Shown: positions 16,037-23,850 of the stretch, one piece after another
How the letters are laid out: every line of letters starts with the position of its first letter
Numbering within the stretch: the first letter of the stretch is position 1
DNA from: DATFRX01 sp035630615
GTDB taxonomy: Bacteria > Actinomycetota > Actinomycetes > Propionibacteriales > Nocardioidaceae
Direction of reading: 5' to 3'
Length of the DNA stretch: 64,000 nt
Assembly (NCBI GenBank): GCA_035630615.1
Contig: DASQKI010000100.1
Coordinates: forward strand, 23,769-87,768
Position numbers and translations under genes: made by a program
Notes under the pieces: model-generated
What the model saw: the letters and a program-made list of their open reading frames with translations, nothing else
Database searches by the model: none
What the model was told of the DNA's origin: nothing

Positions 16037-17208
16037 ACGCAAGCGACGACCTGCTCGACATCGACGCCGCTCTGACGCCGGACGAACGCGCCGTCCGCGA
16101 CTCCGTTCGGCGCCTCTGCGACACCCGGATCGACCCGTACGTCGCCGACTGGTTCGAGACCGGCGACCTGCCGACCGTACGCGAGCTCGCCAAGGAGCTC
16201 GGCGCGCTCGGCCTGCTCGGCATGCACCTCGACGGCTACGGCTGCGCCGGCATGAGCGCGGTCGACTATGGCCTGGCCTGCCTCGAGCTCGAGGCCTCCG
16301 ACTCGGGCATCCGGTCGCTCGTGTCGGTCCAGGGGTCGCTCGCGATGTATGCGATCTGGCGCTGGGGCAGCGATGACCAGAAGGCCGCATGGCTACCGGA
16401 CATGGCGGCCGGGTCCGCGATCGGCTGCTTCGGACTGACCGAGCCCGACCACGGCTCCGACCCGGCGGCGATGCAAACTCGGGCTCGTCGCGATGGCGGC
16501 GACTGGGTGCTCGACGGCACGAAGATGTGGATCACCAACGGCTCGATCGCCGATGTCGCCATCGTGTGGGCCAACGCCGGTCGGGAGCATGGCGGCATCC
16601 GCGGCTTCGTCGTGCCCACGACGGCACCCGGCTTCGCGGCCCACGACGTCAAGCACAAGATGTCGCTGCGGGCGTCGGTGACGTCGGAGCTGATTCTCGA
16701 CGGCGTCCGGCTGCCGGCCGATGCGATGCTGCCCGAAGCGCAAGGCCTCAAGGGTCCGCTGTCGTGCCTCAACGAGGCCCGCTACGGCATCGTGTGGGGT
16801 GCGATGGGCGCCGCCCGTACGTGCCTCCGGGCAGCCCTGGCGTACGCCGTCGACCGCGAGCAGTTCGGCCGGCCGATCGCGACGTTCCAGCTGACCCAGC
16901 ACAAGCTCGCGCAGATGCACCAGGAGCTCGCGACCGGGACGCTGCTCGCACTCCATCTCGGACGCCGCAAGGACGCCGGTCGGCTTCGGCCCGAACAGGT
17001 CAGCGTCGGCAAGCTCAACAACGTCACGAAGGTGCTCGAGATCTGTCGGACCGCGCGCACGATCCTCGGCGCCAATGGCATCTCGCTCGAATACCCGGCG
17101 ATCCGGCACGCGGCCAACCTCGAGTCGGTGCTGACGTACGAAGGCACCGCCGAGATGCACACCCTCATCGTCGGCGAGGCACTGACCGGTCACGCCGCGT
17201 TCTGCTGA
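16033..17208 (+). CDS. gcdH: Glutaryl-CoA dehydrogenase
   Basis: A 391-residue FAD acyl-CoA dehydrogenase of the glutaryl-CoA dehydrogenase branch, which oxidises and decarboxylates glutaryl-CoA to crotonyl-CoA in lysine and related degradation. Diagnostic segments are SVQGSLAMYAI, GCFGLTEPDHGSDP, LNEARYGIVWGAMGA and the catalytic Glu region TYEGTAEMHTLIVGEALTG. GTG 16033 overlaps the aldehyde dehydrogenase stop (GTGA). The pair would turn a C5 semialdehyde into glutarate and, after CoA activation elsewhere, into crotonyl-CoA; no CoA ligase or transferase lies next to it. Confidence 0.88.
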   Translation: MNASDDLLDIDAALTPDERAVRDSVRRLCDTRIDPYVADWFETGDLPTVRELAKELGALGLLGMHLDGYGCAGMSAVDYGLACLELEASDSGIRSLVSVQGSLAMYAIWRWGSDDQKAAWLPDMAAGSAIGCFGLTEPDHGSDPAAMQTRARRDGGDWVLDGTKMWITNGSIADVAIVWANAGREHGGIRGFVVPTTAPGFAAHDVKHKMSLRASVTSELILDGVRLPADAMLPEAQGLKGPLSCLNEARYGIVWGAMGAARTCLRAALAYAVDREQFGRPIATFQLTQHKLAQMHQELATGTLLALHLGRRKDAGRLRPEQVSVGKLNNVTKVLEICRTARTILGANGISLEYPAIRHAANLESVLTYEGTAEMHTLIVGEALTGHAAFC

Positions 17209-17231
17209 GGCCGGACCAGGCTTGACCGTCG

Positions 17232-17786
17232 TCAGCCGTCGGCCGGGTTGACCCGCTCGTAGACGTCGGCCTCGAACTCGTCCATCAGCCGCTCGCATTC
17301 GGCGACCTTCTCGTGTGCCTTGTCCTTGCCGTCGGCCGAGAGCCAGTCGCGGGCCTCGATCTTGGCCAGCCAGCGCTTGAGCTTCTCTAGGTCCTGCCGA
17401 ATCTCCTCGGCCTCCTCGAAGGTGTAGTTCTCCCGGAAGCGCTCGAACTCGATCTCCTTGAAGAACTTGGTCTCGCACTCCTCGACGATCTCGGCGTACT
17501 CCTTGGCCGAGTTGGTCCGCAAGCCGTCGACGAACTGCTGTCGGACGTCGTCGGCGACGGAGTCGAGCTCCAAGAAGATGGTGGTGCCGCCGTCCATCTC
17601 GTCGATCCGACGCCGGACCTCATCGAGTCGCCCTCGTACGTCGCCGACGTCCGGCAGCACGCACACCGCCTGCTGGAGGTAGAGCGCACCGAGCCGCTTC
17701 AGGTCGCGCCATACGGCGACCCGAAGCCGAGACGGCTGTGACGGCACCCGATAGATGAGCAACAGCCAGCGGCGTACCTCGGTCAT
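17232..17786 (-). CDS. ChrB N-terminal-domain-like protein
   Basis: A 184-residue protein resembling the N-terminal domain of ChrB, the chromate-resistance regulator: RRWLLLIYRVPSQPSRLRVAVWRDLKRLGALYLQQAVCVLPD is characteristic. The C-terminal half is charged and helical (EEAEEIRQDLEKLKRWLAKIEAR), perhaps coiled coil; the usual ChrB C-terminal catalytic-like domain is absent. ATG 17786 is preferred over a GTG nine codons upstream. It is divergent from a COG4280-like membrane protein; the shared 97-base gap contains palindromic and direct-repeat signals, so it may be a metal- or oxyanion-responsive regulator of that protein. Confidence 0.75.
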   Translation of the reverse strand: MTEVRRWLLLIYRVPSQPSRLRVAVWRDLKRLGALYLQQAVCVLPDVGDVRGRLDEVRRRIDEMDGGTTIFLELDSVADDVRQQFVDGLRTNSAKEYAEIVEECETKFFKEIEFERFRENYTFEEAEEIRQDLEKLKRWLAKIEARDWLSADGKDKAHEKVAECERLMDEFEADVYERVNPADG

Positions 17787-17806
17787 GCTGCCGAGCGTAC
17801 TCACTC

Positions 17807-17873
17807 TTGACACACCTGATGCGCAGTGACAGCCTGTTTGATGAATCAGATGTTACATCTCGCAACTGTTACA
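17807..17873. promoter_or_regulatory. Divergent control region: TTGACA box, GATGTTACATC palindrome, TGTTACA direct repeats
   Basis: A TTGACA box lies at 17807-17812. GATGTTACATC at 17849-17859 is a perfect 5+1+5 palindrome, and TGTTACA occurs at 17851-17857 and again at 17867-17873 (16-base phase), ending beside the ribosome-binding site of the membrane protein gene. A regulator, possibly the ChrB-like protein, would sit here. Confidence 0.45.
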
Positions 17874-17883
17874 GGAGGGCGCC

Positions 17884-18678
17884 GTGTCGGGTGCGACCTG
17901 GGGATTGGTGGGCGCGGCCTTTCTCGCGTCGGTTGTCGAGTTCGTCGAGGCGCTGACCATCGTGCTCGCGATGGGCATGACGCGGGGATGGCGTTCGACG
18001 CTGGCCGGCGTGGCGGCTGCCGTCGTGGCGCTGATCGGCTTCACCGCCGTCGCGGGCTACGCCTTGAGCAGTTGGCTTCCGGAGTCGGCGTTGCAGATCG
18101 TCGTCGGCACGCTGCTGCTGATCTTCGGCCTGCAGTGGCTGCGCAAAGCGATCCTGCGGTCGTCCGGGCTCAAGTCGCTGCACGACGAGGAGGAGGAATA
18201 CCGCGCCCAGACCGAGGCGGCCCGGCAGGCCGGCGCGACCGGCACCCGGCTCGACTCGTTCGCCTTCGTGGTCGCGTTCAAGGGCGTGTTCCTCGAGGGC
18301 GTCGAGGTCGTCTTCATCGTCATCACGTTCGGGCTGTCGGCCGACAACATGCCGGCAGCGGTCGCCGGCGCCTCGATCGGCGGCGCTCTCGTGCTGATCG
18401 CCGGCGTCGCACTGCATCGACCGCTCACGACCGTCCCCGAAAACACCCTCAAGTACGGCGTCGGCCTGCTGCTGGCGAGCTTCGGCACGTTTTGGGCCGT
18501 CGAAGGACTCGGCGTGTTCATGGACGACCACGAGAGTCTCGAGTGGCCGGGCTCCGACCTCGCCATCGTGGCCCTGCTGGTCGTGTGGTTCGTGCTCTCG
18601 CGAGTACTCGTCAGCGTGCTGCCCAACCTGAAGCGACCGGCCGTCGACCTGCAGCCCCAAGAGGAGAGCGTCCGATGA
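17884..18678 (+). CDS. COG4280-like membrane protein, putative transporter
   Basis: A 264-residue polytopic protein with about seven hydrophobic segments. It has two related acidic helices, SVVEFVEALTIVLAMG near residue 20 and GVFLEGVEVVFIVITFG near residue 135, each with an ExxE pattern reminiscent of FTR1 iron permeases and of GDT1-type cation transporters. A charged cytoplasmic loop (HDEEEEYRAQTEAARQ) separates the halves. GTG 17884 follows GGAGG. It overlaps a 72-residue membrane protein by ATGA and is divergent from a ChrB-like gene, which hints at metal or oxyanion export. The substrate is not known. Confidence 0.7.
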   Translation: MSGATWGLVGAAFLASVVEFVEALTIVLAMGMTRGWRSTLAGVAAAVVALIGFTAVAGYALSSWLPESALQIVVGTLLLIFGLQWLRKAILRSSGLKSLHDEEEEYRAQTEAARQAGATGTRLDSFAFVVAFKGVFLEGVEVVFIVITFGLSADNMPAAVAGASIGGALVLIAGVALHRPLTTVPENTLKYGVGLLLASFGTFWAVEGLGVFMDDHESLEWPGSDLAIVALLVVWFVLSRVLVSVLPNLKRPAVDLQPQEESVR

Positions 18679-18893
18679 TCCGATTCGTCAAGGGCTTCGG
18701 CCAGTTCTGGTACGACTTCGTCATCGGCGACGACTGGAAGATCGCGGCCGCCGTCGTCATCGCCCTCGGCGTCACCCTTGCTCTGCTGCTGTCCGATGCG
18801 CTGAGCACCACGGCCGCGACGGTCTTCGGCGGCGCAGCCCTCGTGGTCGCGTTCGTCGCCAGCATGGTGATCGACGTCCGCCGGTCCTCCTAA
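18675..18893 (+). CDS. Small two-helix membrane protein
   Basis: A 72-residue protein with an amphipathic start (MIRFVKGFGQFWYDFVIGDDW) and two hydrophobic segments (IAAAVVIALGVTLALLL and ATVFGGAALVVAFVASMVI). It is translationally coupled to the COG4280-like protein (ATGA overlap) and is probably an accessory subunit of that transporter. I do not recognise a named family. Confidence 0.75.
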   Translation: MIRFVKGFGQFWYDFVIGDDWKIAAAVVIALGVTLALLLSDALSTTAATVFGGAALVVAFVASMVIDVRRSS

Positions 18894-18899
18894 CCCGCC

Positions 18900-18954
18900 G
18901 AGTGGCGCACGGTTGCCGCGTCCGGGCCTGATTTGCGACGACGGTGCGCCACTC
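18900..18954. repeat. Hairpin repeat after the small membrane protein gene
   Basis: GAGTGGCGCAC at 18900-18910 pairs perfectly with GTGCGCCACTC at 18944-18954 across a 33-base loop. It begins 7 bases after the stop and precedes the pentapeptide-repeat gene on the same strand. Its position fits a terminator. Confidence 0.65.
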
Positions 18955-18983
18955 GCGGGAGGACTCTCTGACAGGCTCGCCCC

Positions 18984-19598
18984 ATGGGCGAGGAGTTTCA
19001 CGACCGGGACTGGCGCGGCGACGACTGGTATGCAGACGAGTTTGACGACGTCAGCTATGTCGGGTGCAGCTTCGACGACGTCGACCTGACCGAGTCCCGC
19101 AGCCGCGGCGCGGTGTTCGACGACTGCACCTTCAGCAATTGCCGGCTCAACGCCTCCGAGCACGTCGGCACGGCGTTCACCCGATGCACGTTTCGGCGCA
19201 CGTCACTGTTCGGCGCCACCCTCGACTCGTGCAAGCTGTCCGGCACCACATTCGTCGAGTGCACGCTCCGGCCCCTGACGGTGATGGGTGGGCAGTGGTC
19301 GTACGTCCTCATGCGCGGTGCCGATCTGAGCAAGCTCGACCTCAAGGGAGTACGCCTGCGGCAAGCCGAGCTGGGGGAGGCCAACCTGTCGGATGCGGTG
19401 CTGCGCGACTGCGACCTGTCGGGCGCGACACTTCGGGGCGCGAACCTGCGCGGGGCCGATCTCCGCGGCGCGACGCTCGACGGAGTCGATCTCGCCACGG
19501 TGCGGCTGCACGAGACGCAACTCGACCTGGCCGGCGCCATGCGACTGGCCGAGGCCCACGGCGCGATCGTGGACCTCGGCCATGAGGCGGATCAGTAG
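18984..19598 (+). CDS. Pentapeptide-repeat protein
   Basis: A 204-residue protein made mostly of A(D/N)Lxx-type pentapeptide repeats, clearest at residues about 115-175 (GADLSKLDLKGVRLRQAELG, then ANLSDAVLRDCDLSGATLRG). The sequence predicts a right-handed quadrilateral beta-helix. Some relatives (MfpA, Qnr) mimic DNA and protect gyrase, but most have no known function, and this one has a Cys-rich N-terminal half with irregular repeats. It stands alone between a hairpin and a convergent YciI-like gene. Confidence 0.88.
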   Translation: MGEEFHDRDWRGDDWYADEFDDVSYVGCSFDDVDLTESRSRGAVFDDCTFSNCRLNASEHVGTAFTRCTFRRTSLFGATLDSCKLSGTTFVECTLRPLTVMGGQWSYVLMRGADLSKLDLKGVRLRQAELGEANLSDAVLRDCDLSGATLRGANLRGADLRGATLDGVDLATVRLHETQLDLAGAMRLAEAHGAIVDLGHEADQ

Positions 19599-19625
19599 CC
19601 TGCGGCGTTCGGCAACGGCTGCGAA

Positions 19626-19922
19626 CTAGCGCTCCCGCGCGTCGAGGCGAATCGTCCACGGCTCGATGGCATCGGTCCGCAGATGCGAGCCGTCCCACGG
19701 GTCGGCGGCGAGCCGGTCGCGAATCGCTCCGTCGGACTCAGCTTCGATGACGATGACTACTCGGAACTCGTCGGAGAGCGGCCCGCCGAGGACGACGAAG
19801 CCGGACTCGACCAGGTCGTCCATGTAGGCCGCATACTCGACCCAGGCCGATTGCTCCTCCATCGGCCGCGCCGGATCCCACTCCGGACCCGATCGGGTCC
19901 GCGTCACCAGATACGTCGCCAC
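19626..19922 (-). CDS. YciI-family protein
   Basis: A 98-residue YciI/DGPF-type protein of the dimeric alpha+beta barrel fold. The pattern MATYLVTRTRSGPEWDPARP, then AAYMDDLVESGFVVLGGPLSD and the DPW...IEPWTI end are typical. Members are small putative enzymes or binding proteins without a general function. It converges on the pentapeptide-repeat gene. Confidence 0.8.
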   Translation of the reverse strand: MATYLVTRTRSGPEWDPARPMEEQSAWVEYAAYMDDLVESGFVVLGGPLSDEFRVVIVIEAESDGAIRDRLAADPWDGSHLRTDAIEPWTIRLDARER

Positions 19923-19966
19923 GGCGGCAGCCTGTCATGGGGCACCGACACCGAAGCTCCGGCGAC

Positions 19967-20914
19967 TCAGACCGAGGTCGTCAAGACGATCTTGCCGGTC
20001 GCGCAGCCGCTCTCACTTCGGGCATGCGCCGCTGCGACCTGGTCGAGTGGCCAGCGGCTGTCGATCACAACCCGCAGCCGGCCGGAGTCGATCAACTCCG
20101 TCAGGCCGAGAAGCCCGATCTGGTCGGGCTCGACGAGCAGGGTGATCGCCCGCACGCCGTGCCGTTCAGCCGCTCTCGAGATCGCCTCGGTAGCGCCGCC
20201 GAAGACGGGGATGATCGTCCCGCCCGTGCGCAGGGTCGGCACCAGCCGCTCGCTGTTGTCGCCGCCGATCGAGTCGATCACCAGGTCGAGATCTCGCAGC
20301 GTCGCACCCAGGTCGACGGTGCGATAGTCGACGACCTCGTCCGCGCCGAGCCCCTTGACCAGCCCGTGCTTCTCGGCACTGGCGCTGGCGACGACCTCGG
20401 CGCCTCTGGCCTTTGCGATCTGGACGGCGAGATGACCGACGCCTCCGGCGGCACTGGTGACCAAGACGCGCTGGCCGGGCTGGACGTCGGCGGTGTCGAC
20501 GAGGGCCTGCCAGGCGGTGAGCCCGGCCAGCGGCAGCCCGGCGGCTTCGTCGTACGGCATCGCCGCCGGCTTCGCGACGAAGTGCCGAGCCGGCGCCACG
20601 ATGTACTCCGCATAGCAGCCGGCCTCGGCCGGGAAGCGTGGCATGCCGAGGACCTCATCCCCCGGTTGGTACAACGTGACACCGTCGTTGACGGCCTCCA
20701 CGACACCGGCGGCGTCCCAGCCGAGGACGAGTGGCGGCGGCGCCAGGTACCCCTCGCCCATCCGGGTCCACCAGTCGACCGGATTGACCCCCGCCGCCGC
20801 CACCCTGACCAAGACCTCGGTCGGACCCGGGTCGGGGATCGGCCGCTCCTCGAGTGCGAGCTGCGAGGTGTCGCCGAAACGGTGCAGCACGACGGCTTTC
20901 ATCTGCCGGGTCAT
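19967..20914 (-). CDS. Quinone oxidoreductase-like MDR-family NADP-dependent oxidoreductase
   Basis: A 315-residue medium-chain dehydrogenase/reductase. It has the N-terminal GroES-like domain (MKAVVLHRFGDTSQLALEE, AAAGVNPVDWW), a nucleotide-binding motif in VLVTSAAGGVGHLAVQIAKA and no zinc-ligand cysteines, so it belongs to the zinc-free quinone-reductase/enoyl-reductase branch. It probably reduces a quinone or enone with NADPH. ATG 20914 follows GGAGG at 5 bases; ATG four codons later is an alternative. Confidence 0.88.
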   Translation of the reverse strand: MTRQMKAVVLHRFGDTSQLALEERPIPDPGPTEVLVRVAAAGVNPVDWWTRMGEGYLAPPPLVLGWDAAGVVEAVNDGVTLYQPGDEVLGMPRFPAEAGCYAEYIVAPARHFVAKPAAMPYDEAAGLPLAGLTAWQALVDTADVQPGQRVLVTSAAGGVGHLAVQIAKARGAEVVASASAEKHGLVKGLGADEVVDYRTVDLGATLRDLDLVIDSIGGDNSERLVPTLRTGGTIIPVFGGATEAISRAAERHGVRAITLLVEPDQIGLLGLTELIDSGRLRVVIDSRWPLDQVAAAHARSESGCATGKIVLTTSV

Positions 20915-21018
20915 CGTTCCTCCGAAGGTATCGGTTCGGTTCGAGCGGGCTGTACGCGCGCGGCCCGCCGCCGACACCCGGACTGTTGGCGGGTTTCCGC
21001 AGGTCGCCGGCCGGCCCG

Positions 21019-21744
21019 CTACAGCTGCAGCCGGTGCGCCCACAGGTACTCGTAGTCGGCGACGCTCTCCTCGGCGATCTGGAGCGCGGGACCGTCGAGA
21101 TGGACCTCGCGCCCCCGGTACGGCGCGAACCCGCTCGATGCCTCGACCGCCGCGTACCAATGCGGCGCCCACGCCCCGTCAGTGTCCCGCGGCCCCTCCG
21201 GCCAGCGCAGCATCCGCTCGGTGAAATCGATACCGAGCCAGTCGCACAGCCAACGCAGATGTGCCTCCGGGTCGTGCAGGAAGTCGCGAGCGTCGATCAC
21301 CGGTACCTCCGCTCCCCCGCCCCGAATGCGGTCGAACAGCTCGACCTGCTGCACCAGCCCGATGTCCTCGCGCACGACGTCGCTCCGGGACTTCACGTAC
21401 GACGCGACAACCTCGTGCGGCTCCCGGATCAGCAGCGCGTTGTACAGGCCGTCGACCCAGTCGAGCTCCAGCTCCGGCGTCAAATGGTGCGGCATCTGCT
21501 TCTGGTAGAAGACGGCCGGCTCCCCCGGCACCGGTCCGGTCATCGCGTCGACGACGGCCCGCCAGTCGGTCTCGCCCACGGCGAGGATGTCGTCGCGACC
21601 GGGGTCGTCCCGACCGCTGTAGGCGAGGAAGTACGCATAGAACGGCTCGTCGACGACCACCGTGTCCGGCCGGTTGTCCCACGACCGCATCATCGCCGTC
21701 GAGATGTTGCGCGGCCCCGACCACATCGCGAACCGGATCGTCAT
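21019..21744 (-). CDS. Sulfotransferase-like protein linked to aminotransferase IV
   Basis: A 241-residue P-loop protein of the sulfotransferase-like family. The start MTIRFAMWSGPRNISTAMMR holds the modified phosphate-binding loop, and IREPHEVVASYVKSR matches the 3'-phosphate-binding region. It overlaps the upstream class IV aminotransferase by 4 bases; this pairing suggests a joint pathway on an amino acid-derived substrate. Whether it really uses PAPS is uncertain. Confidence 0.75.
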   Translation of the reverse strand: MTIRFAMWSGPRNISTAMMRSWDNRPDTVVVDEPFYAYFLAYSGRDDPGRDDILAVGETDWRAVVDAMTGPVPGEPAVFYQKQMPHHLTPELELDWVDGLYNALLIREPHEVVASYVKSRSDVVREDIGLVQQVELFDRIRGGGAEVPVIDARDFLHDPEAHLRWLCDWLGIDFTERMLRWPEGPRDTDGAWAPHWYAAVEASSGFAPYRGREVHLDGPALQIAEESVADYEYLWAHRLQL

Positions 21745-22676
21745 CGCGCGCCCTCCGCGCGCGCCGCGACGTCACGCGCGACCAGGTCGGCGTAGAGGTC
21801 CTGGAGCCGGAGCGCCATCGGCCCCGGCGGCTCGACGGCGAGGCGACGCCCGTCGACCTGGCGCACGGGCACGACCCCGGCGTACGTCCCGGTCACGAAG
21901 GCCTCGTCGGCGCCGTAGACGTCGGTCAAGCTGAAGAGCTTCTCGTACGCGGGGATCCCTGCCTCGCGGCAGATCTGGAGCACGTTGGCCCGGGTGATGC
22001 CGCCGAGGCAGTAGGCACCGGACGATGTCCAGACCTCACCGCGGCGCACAATGAAGAAGTGCGTCGAGTTGCAGGTCGCGACGAACCCGTTGGGGTCGAG
22101 CATCAGCGCCTCGTCGGCCCCGGCGATATAGGCCTGGATGCACGCGGTGATGTCGTTGAGCTTGCTGTGCGCATTGAGCTTCGGGTCGAGGACGTCGGGC
22201 GCGCTGCGTCGCACGTGCACCGTGAAGAGGCTGATGCCCGACTGCAGCTCGGGCCGCGGCGTCTTGTGCTCCGGGATCATGACGACTGTCGCCGGACCGG
22301 CCGACGCGCGCGGGTCCTGGTAGGGCGTGGACTTCGGTCCTCGGGTCACCATGAGCCGCATGTGTACGCCGTCGACCATGTCGTTGGCGCGAAGCGTGCG
22401 GTAGATCGCGTCGGTCAGTTCGTCGCGGCTGCGCCCGATGTCGAGGGCGATCGCGACGGCGCCTTCGTACAGTCGGTCGAGATGCTGATCGAGGAACGCC
22501 GGATGCCCACCGTAGACGCGCAGCCCCTCCCACACGCCGTCGCCGAGTACGAAGCCGGAGTCGAACACCGACACGACGGCCCGGTCGCGAGGCACCAAGT
22601 CGCCATTGACGTAGATCAGGATCTCGGCGTTGCGCGGATCGGGCTCATGATCGTGGACGCTGTGCGCTGCTGTCAC
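21741..22676 (-). CDS. Class IV aminotransferase (branched-chain / D-amino-acid type)
   Basis: A 311-residue PLP enzyme of fold type IV. The N-terminus IYVNGDLVPRDRAVVSVFDS and FVLGDGVWEGLRVY fit the family, the PLP lysine is the one in HSKLND, and ADEALMLDPNGFVATCNSTHFFI is the typical phosphate-binding stretch. It could be a branched-chain or D-amino-acid transaminase or an aminodeoxychorismate-lyase-like enzyme. GTG 22676 is chosen; in-frame GTG codons 18 and 21 bases upstream are also possible and none has a clear ribosome-binding site. Confidence 0.82.
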   Translation of the reverse strand: MTAAHSVHDHEPDPRNAEILIYVNGDLVPRDRAVVSVFDSGFVLGDGVWEGLRVYGGHPAFLDQHLDRLYEGAVAIALDIGRSRDELTDAIYRTLRANDMVDGVHMRLMVTRGPKSTPYQDPRASAGPATVVMIPEHKTPRPELQSGISLFTVHVRRSAPDVLDPKLNAHSKLNDITACIQAYIAGADEALMLDPNGFVATCNSTHFFIVRRGEVWTSSGAYCLGGITRANVLQICREAGIPAYEKLFSLTDVYGADEAFVTGTYAGVVPVRQVDGRRLAVEPPGPMALRLQDLYADLVARDVAARAEGAR

Positions 22677-22752
22677 GCGGCCAGGAAACCACACCACTTG
22701 TCAGCCGCAGGTCTCGCTATAGCCCAGCATGCGGTTGACAACTTCGCGCGGA

Positions 22753-23709
22753 TCAGCCGGCGGCGCTCTGGGTCTGGTTCGACGGCAAGACCGCCAGGTG
22801 GCGACGCAACGCCGACCGCGCGATCGCACGCACCCGTGCATCGGCGTCGACCGCAGCCTCGACCATCGCGTCCCACACCGCCGGCGACCCGGCACCGCGC
22901 GCCGCCAACGCCGACACGGCCGACTGCCGTACCTCGGCGGAGGGGTCGGACGCGAGGCGCAAGAGTGCGGCCAGCGCCACGTCGACGCCACTCTGTGCCA
23001 ACGCGACCGCCGCCGCCGTGCGGACCTCGGCGACGTCGTCTCCGGCCGCCTCGAGCAAGGTCTCTTCGCCCAGGCCGCGGGGTCGCAGCGACGGCAGCGC
23101 CGCCACCGCAACCGCTCGAACGCTCGGCTCAGAGTCGCGCGCGAGTCGGACGAGGGGCTCGAGGCCACGCGTGTCAGCGAGCTGTCCGAGGGCCTTGGCC
23201 ACCTCCCCGCGCACCTGCGGCTCAGGGTCGGTCGCGATCGCTCCGACCTCGGGGACGGCGTGGTGGTCAACGAGAGCGCGAATGGCCTCGATCCGTACTC
23301 GCGGCTCGACATCCCGGGTGACGGGCAAATACGTCGTGGTGCTCGCGTCGGAGGTCCGGCGCAGCAACCGCACGGCGACTTCGCGAGCTGCTGGGGTCGG
23401 GCTGTCGAGCGCCTGCTGCAAGAAGTCGAAGAGCTGTGGCTGGTCGGGCAGCAGCGGATGGAGAGCTCGGAGCCCTTCGACCGCAGCCATCCGCACCCCT
23501 TCGCTGGCGTCGAGCAGCGCGAGACAGAGAGCGTCGAATCCCCAGGGCGGCCGCAGCTCGGCGACCACGTCGACGGCCGTCTGGCGGACCGACGGATGCC
23601 GATGCGTGAGGTAGGGCAGTAGCCGCTCGCGACCCGGCCGGCTCTCGAGAAGTTCGAAGAGCTGGAGGATGTCGACGCTTGCGCCGGACGTGCCATTCAC
23701 CTCGGTCAT
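22753..23709 (-). CDS. HEAT-repeat protein
   Basis: A 318-residue alpha-solenoid of about seven HEAT/PBS-lyase-like repeats spaced near 31 residues, for example HPSVRQTAVDVVAEL, TPAAREVAVRLLRR, EPQVRGEVAKALGQL, EPSVRAVAVAALPSL and SAEVRQSAVSALAARG. It has no signal peptide or catalytic motif and probably scaffolds a protein partner. It is followed by no other gene on its strand until 22676. Its promoter region (23760-23815) is unusually AT-rich for the window and partly resembles the Rrf2-associated motif. Confidence 0.8.
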   Translation of the reverse strand: MTEVNGTSGASVDILQLFELLESRPGRERLLPYLTHRHPSVRQTAVDVVAELRPPWGFDALCLALLDASEGVRMAAVEGLRALHPLLPDQPQLFDFLQQALDSPTPAAREVAVRLLRRTSDASTTTYLPVTRDVEPRVRIEAIRALVDHHAVPEVGAIATDPEPQVRGEVAKALGQLADTRGLEPLVRLARDSEPSVRAVAVAALPSLRPRGLGEETLLEAAGDDVAEVRTAAAVALAQSGVDVALAALLRLASDPSAEVRQSAVSALAARGAGSPAVWDAMVEAAVDADARVRAIARSALRRHLAVLPSNQTQSAAG

Positions 23710-23769
23710 GTCGACCCACTCCTCCCGCGGCCCCGGACGAGAGCCCGCCGATTTGGTCCCGAGAAACTC

Positions 23770-23820
23770 CCTTAGTTGCTGGACTAGGGTTACCTACTAG
23801 ATTTACTTCTGGGACGACCC
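23770..23820 (-). promoter_or_regulatory. AT-rich control region of the HEAT-repeat gene
   Basis: On the minus strand a TTGACA -35 (about 23818-23823) is followed by an AT-rich stretch with TAAATC as a possible -10, then CTAGTAGG, GTAACCCTAG and CAACTAAGGG. TAGTAG and CTAA-type elements resemble those before the FAD/NAD(P)-binding gene. The match is partial. Confidence 0.35.
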
Positions 23821-23850
23821 CTGTCAATCCCCTACCAGTAGGCGAAATAC

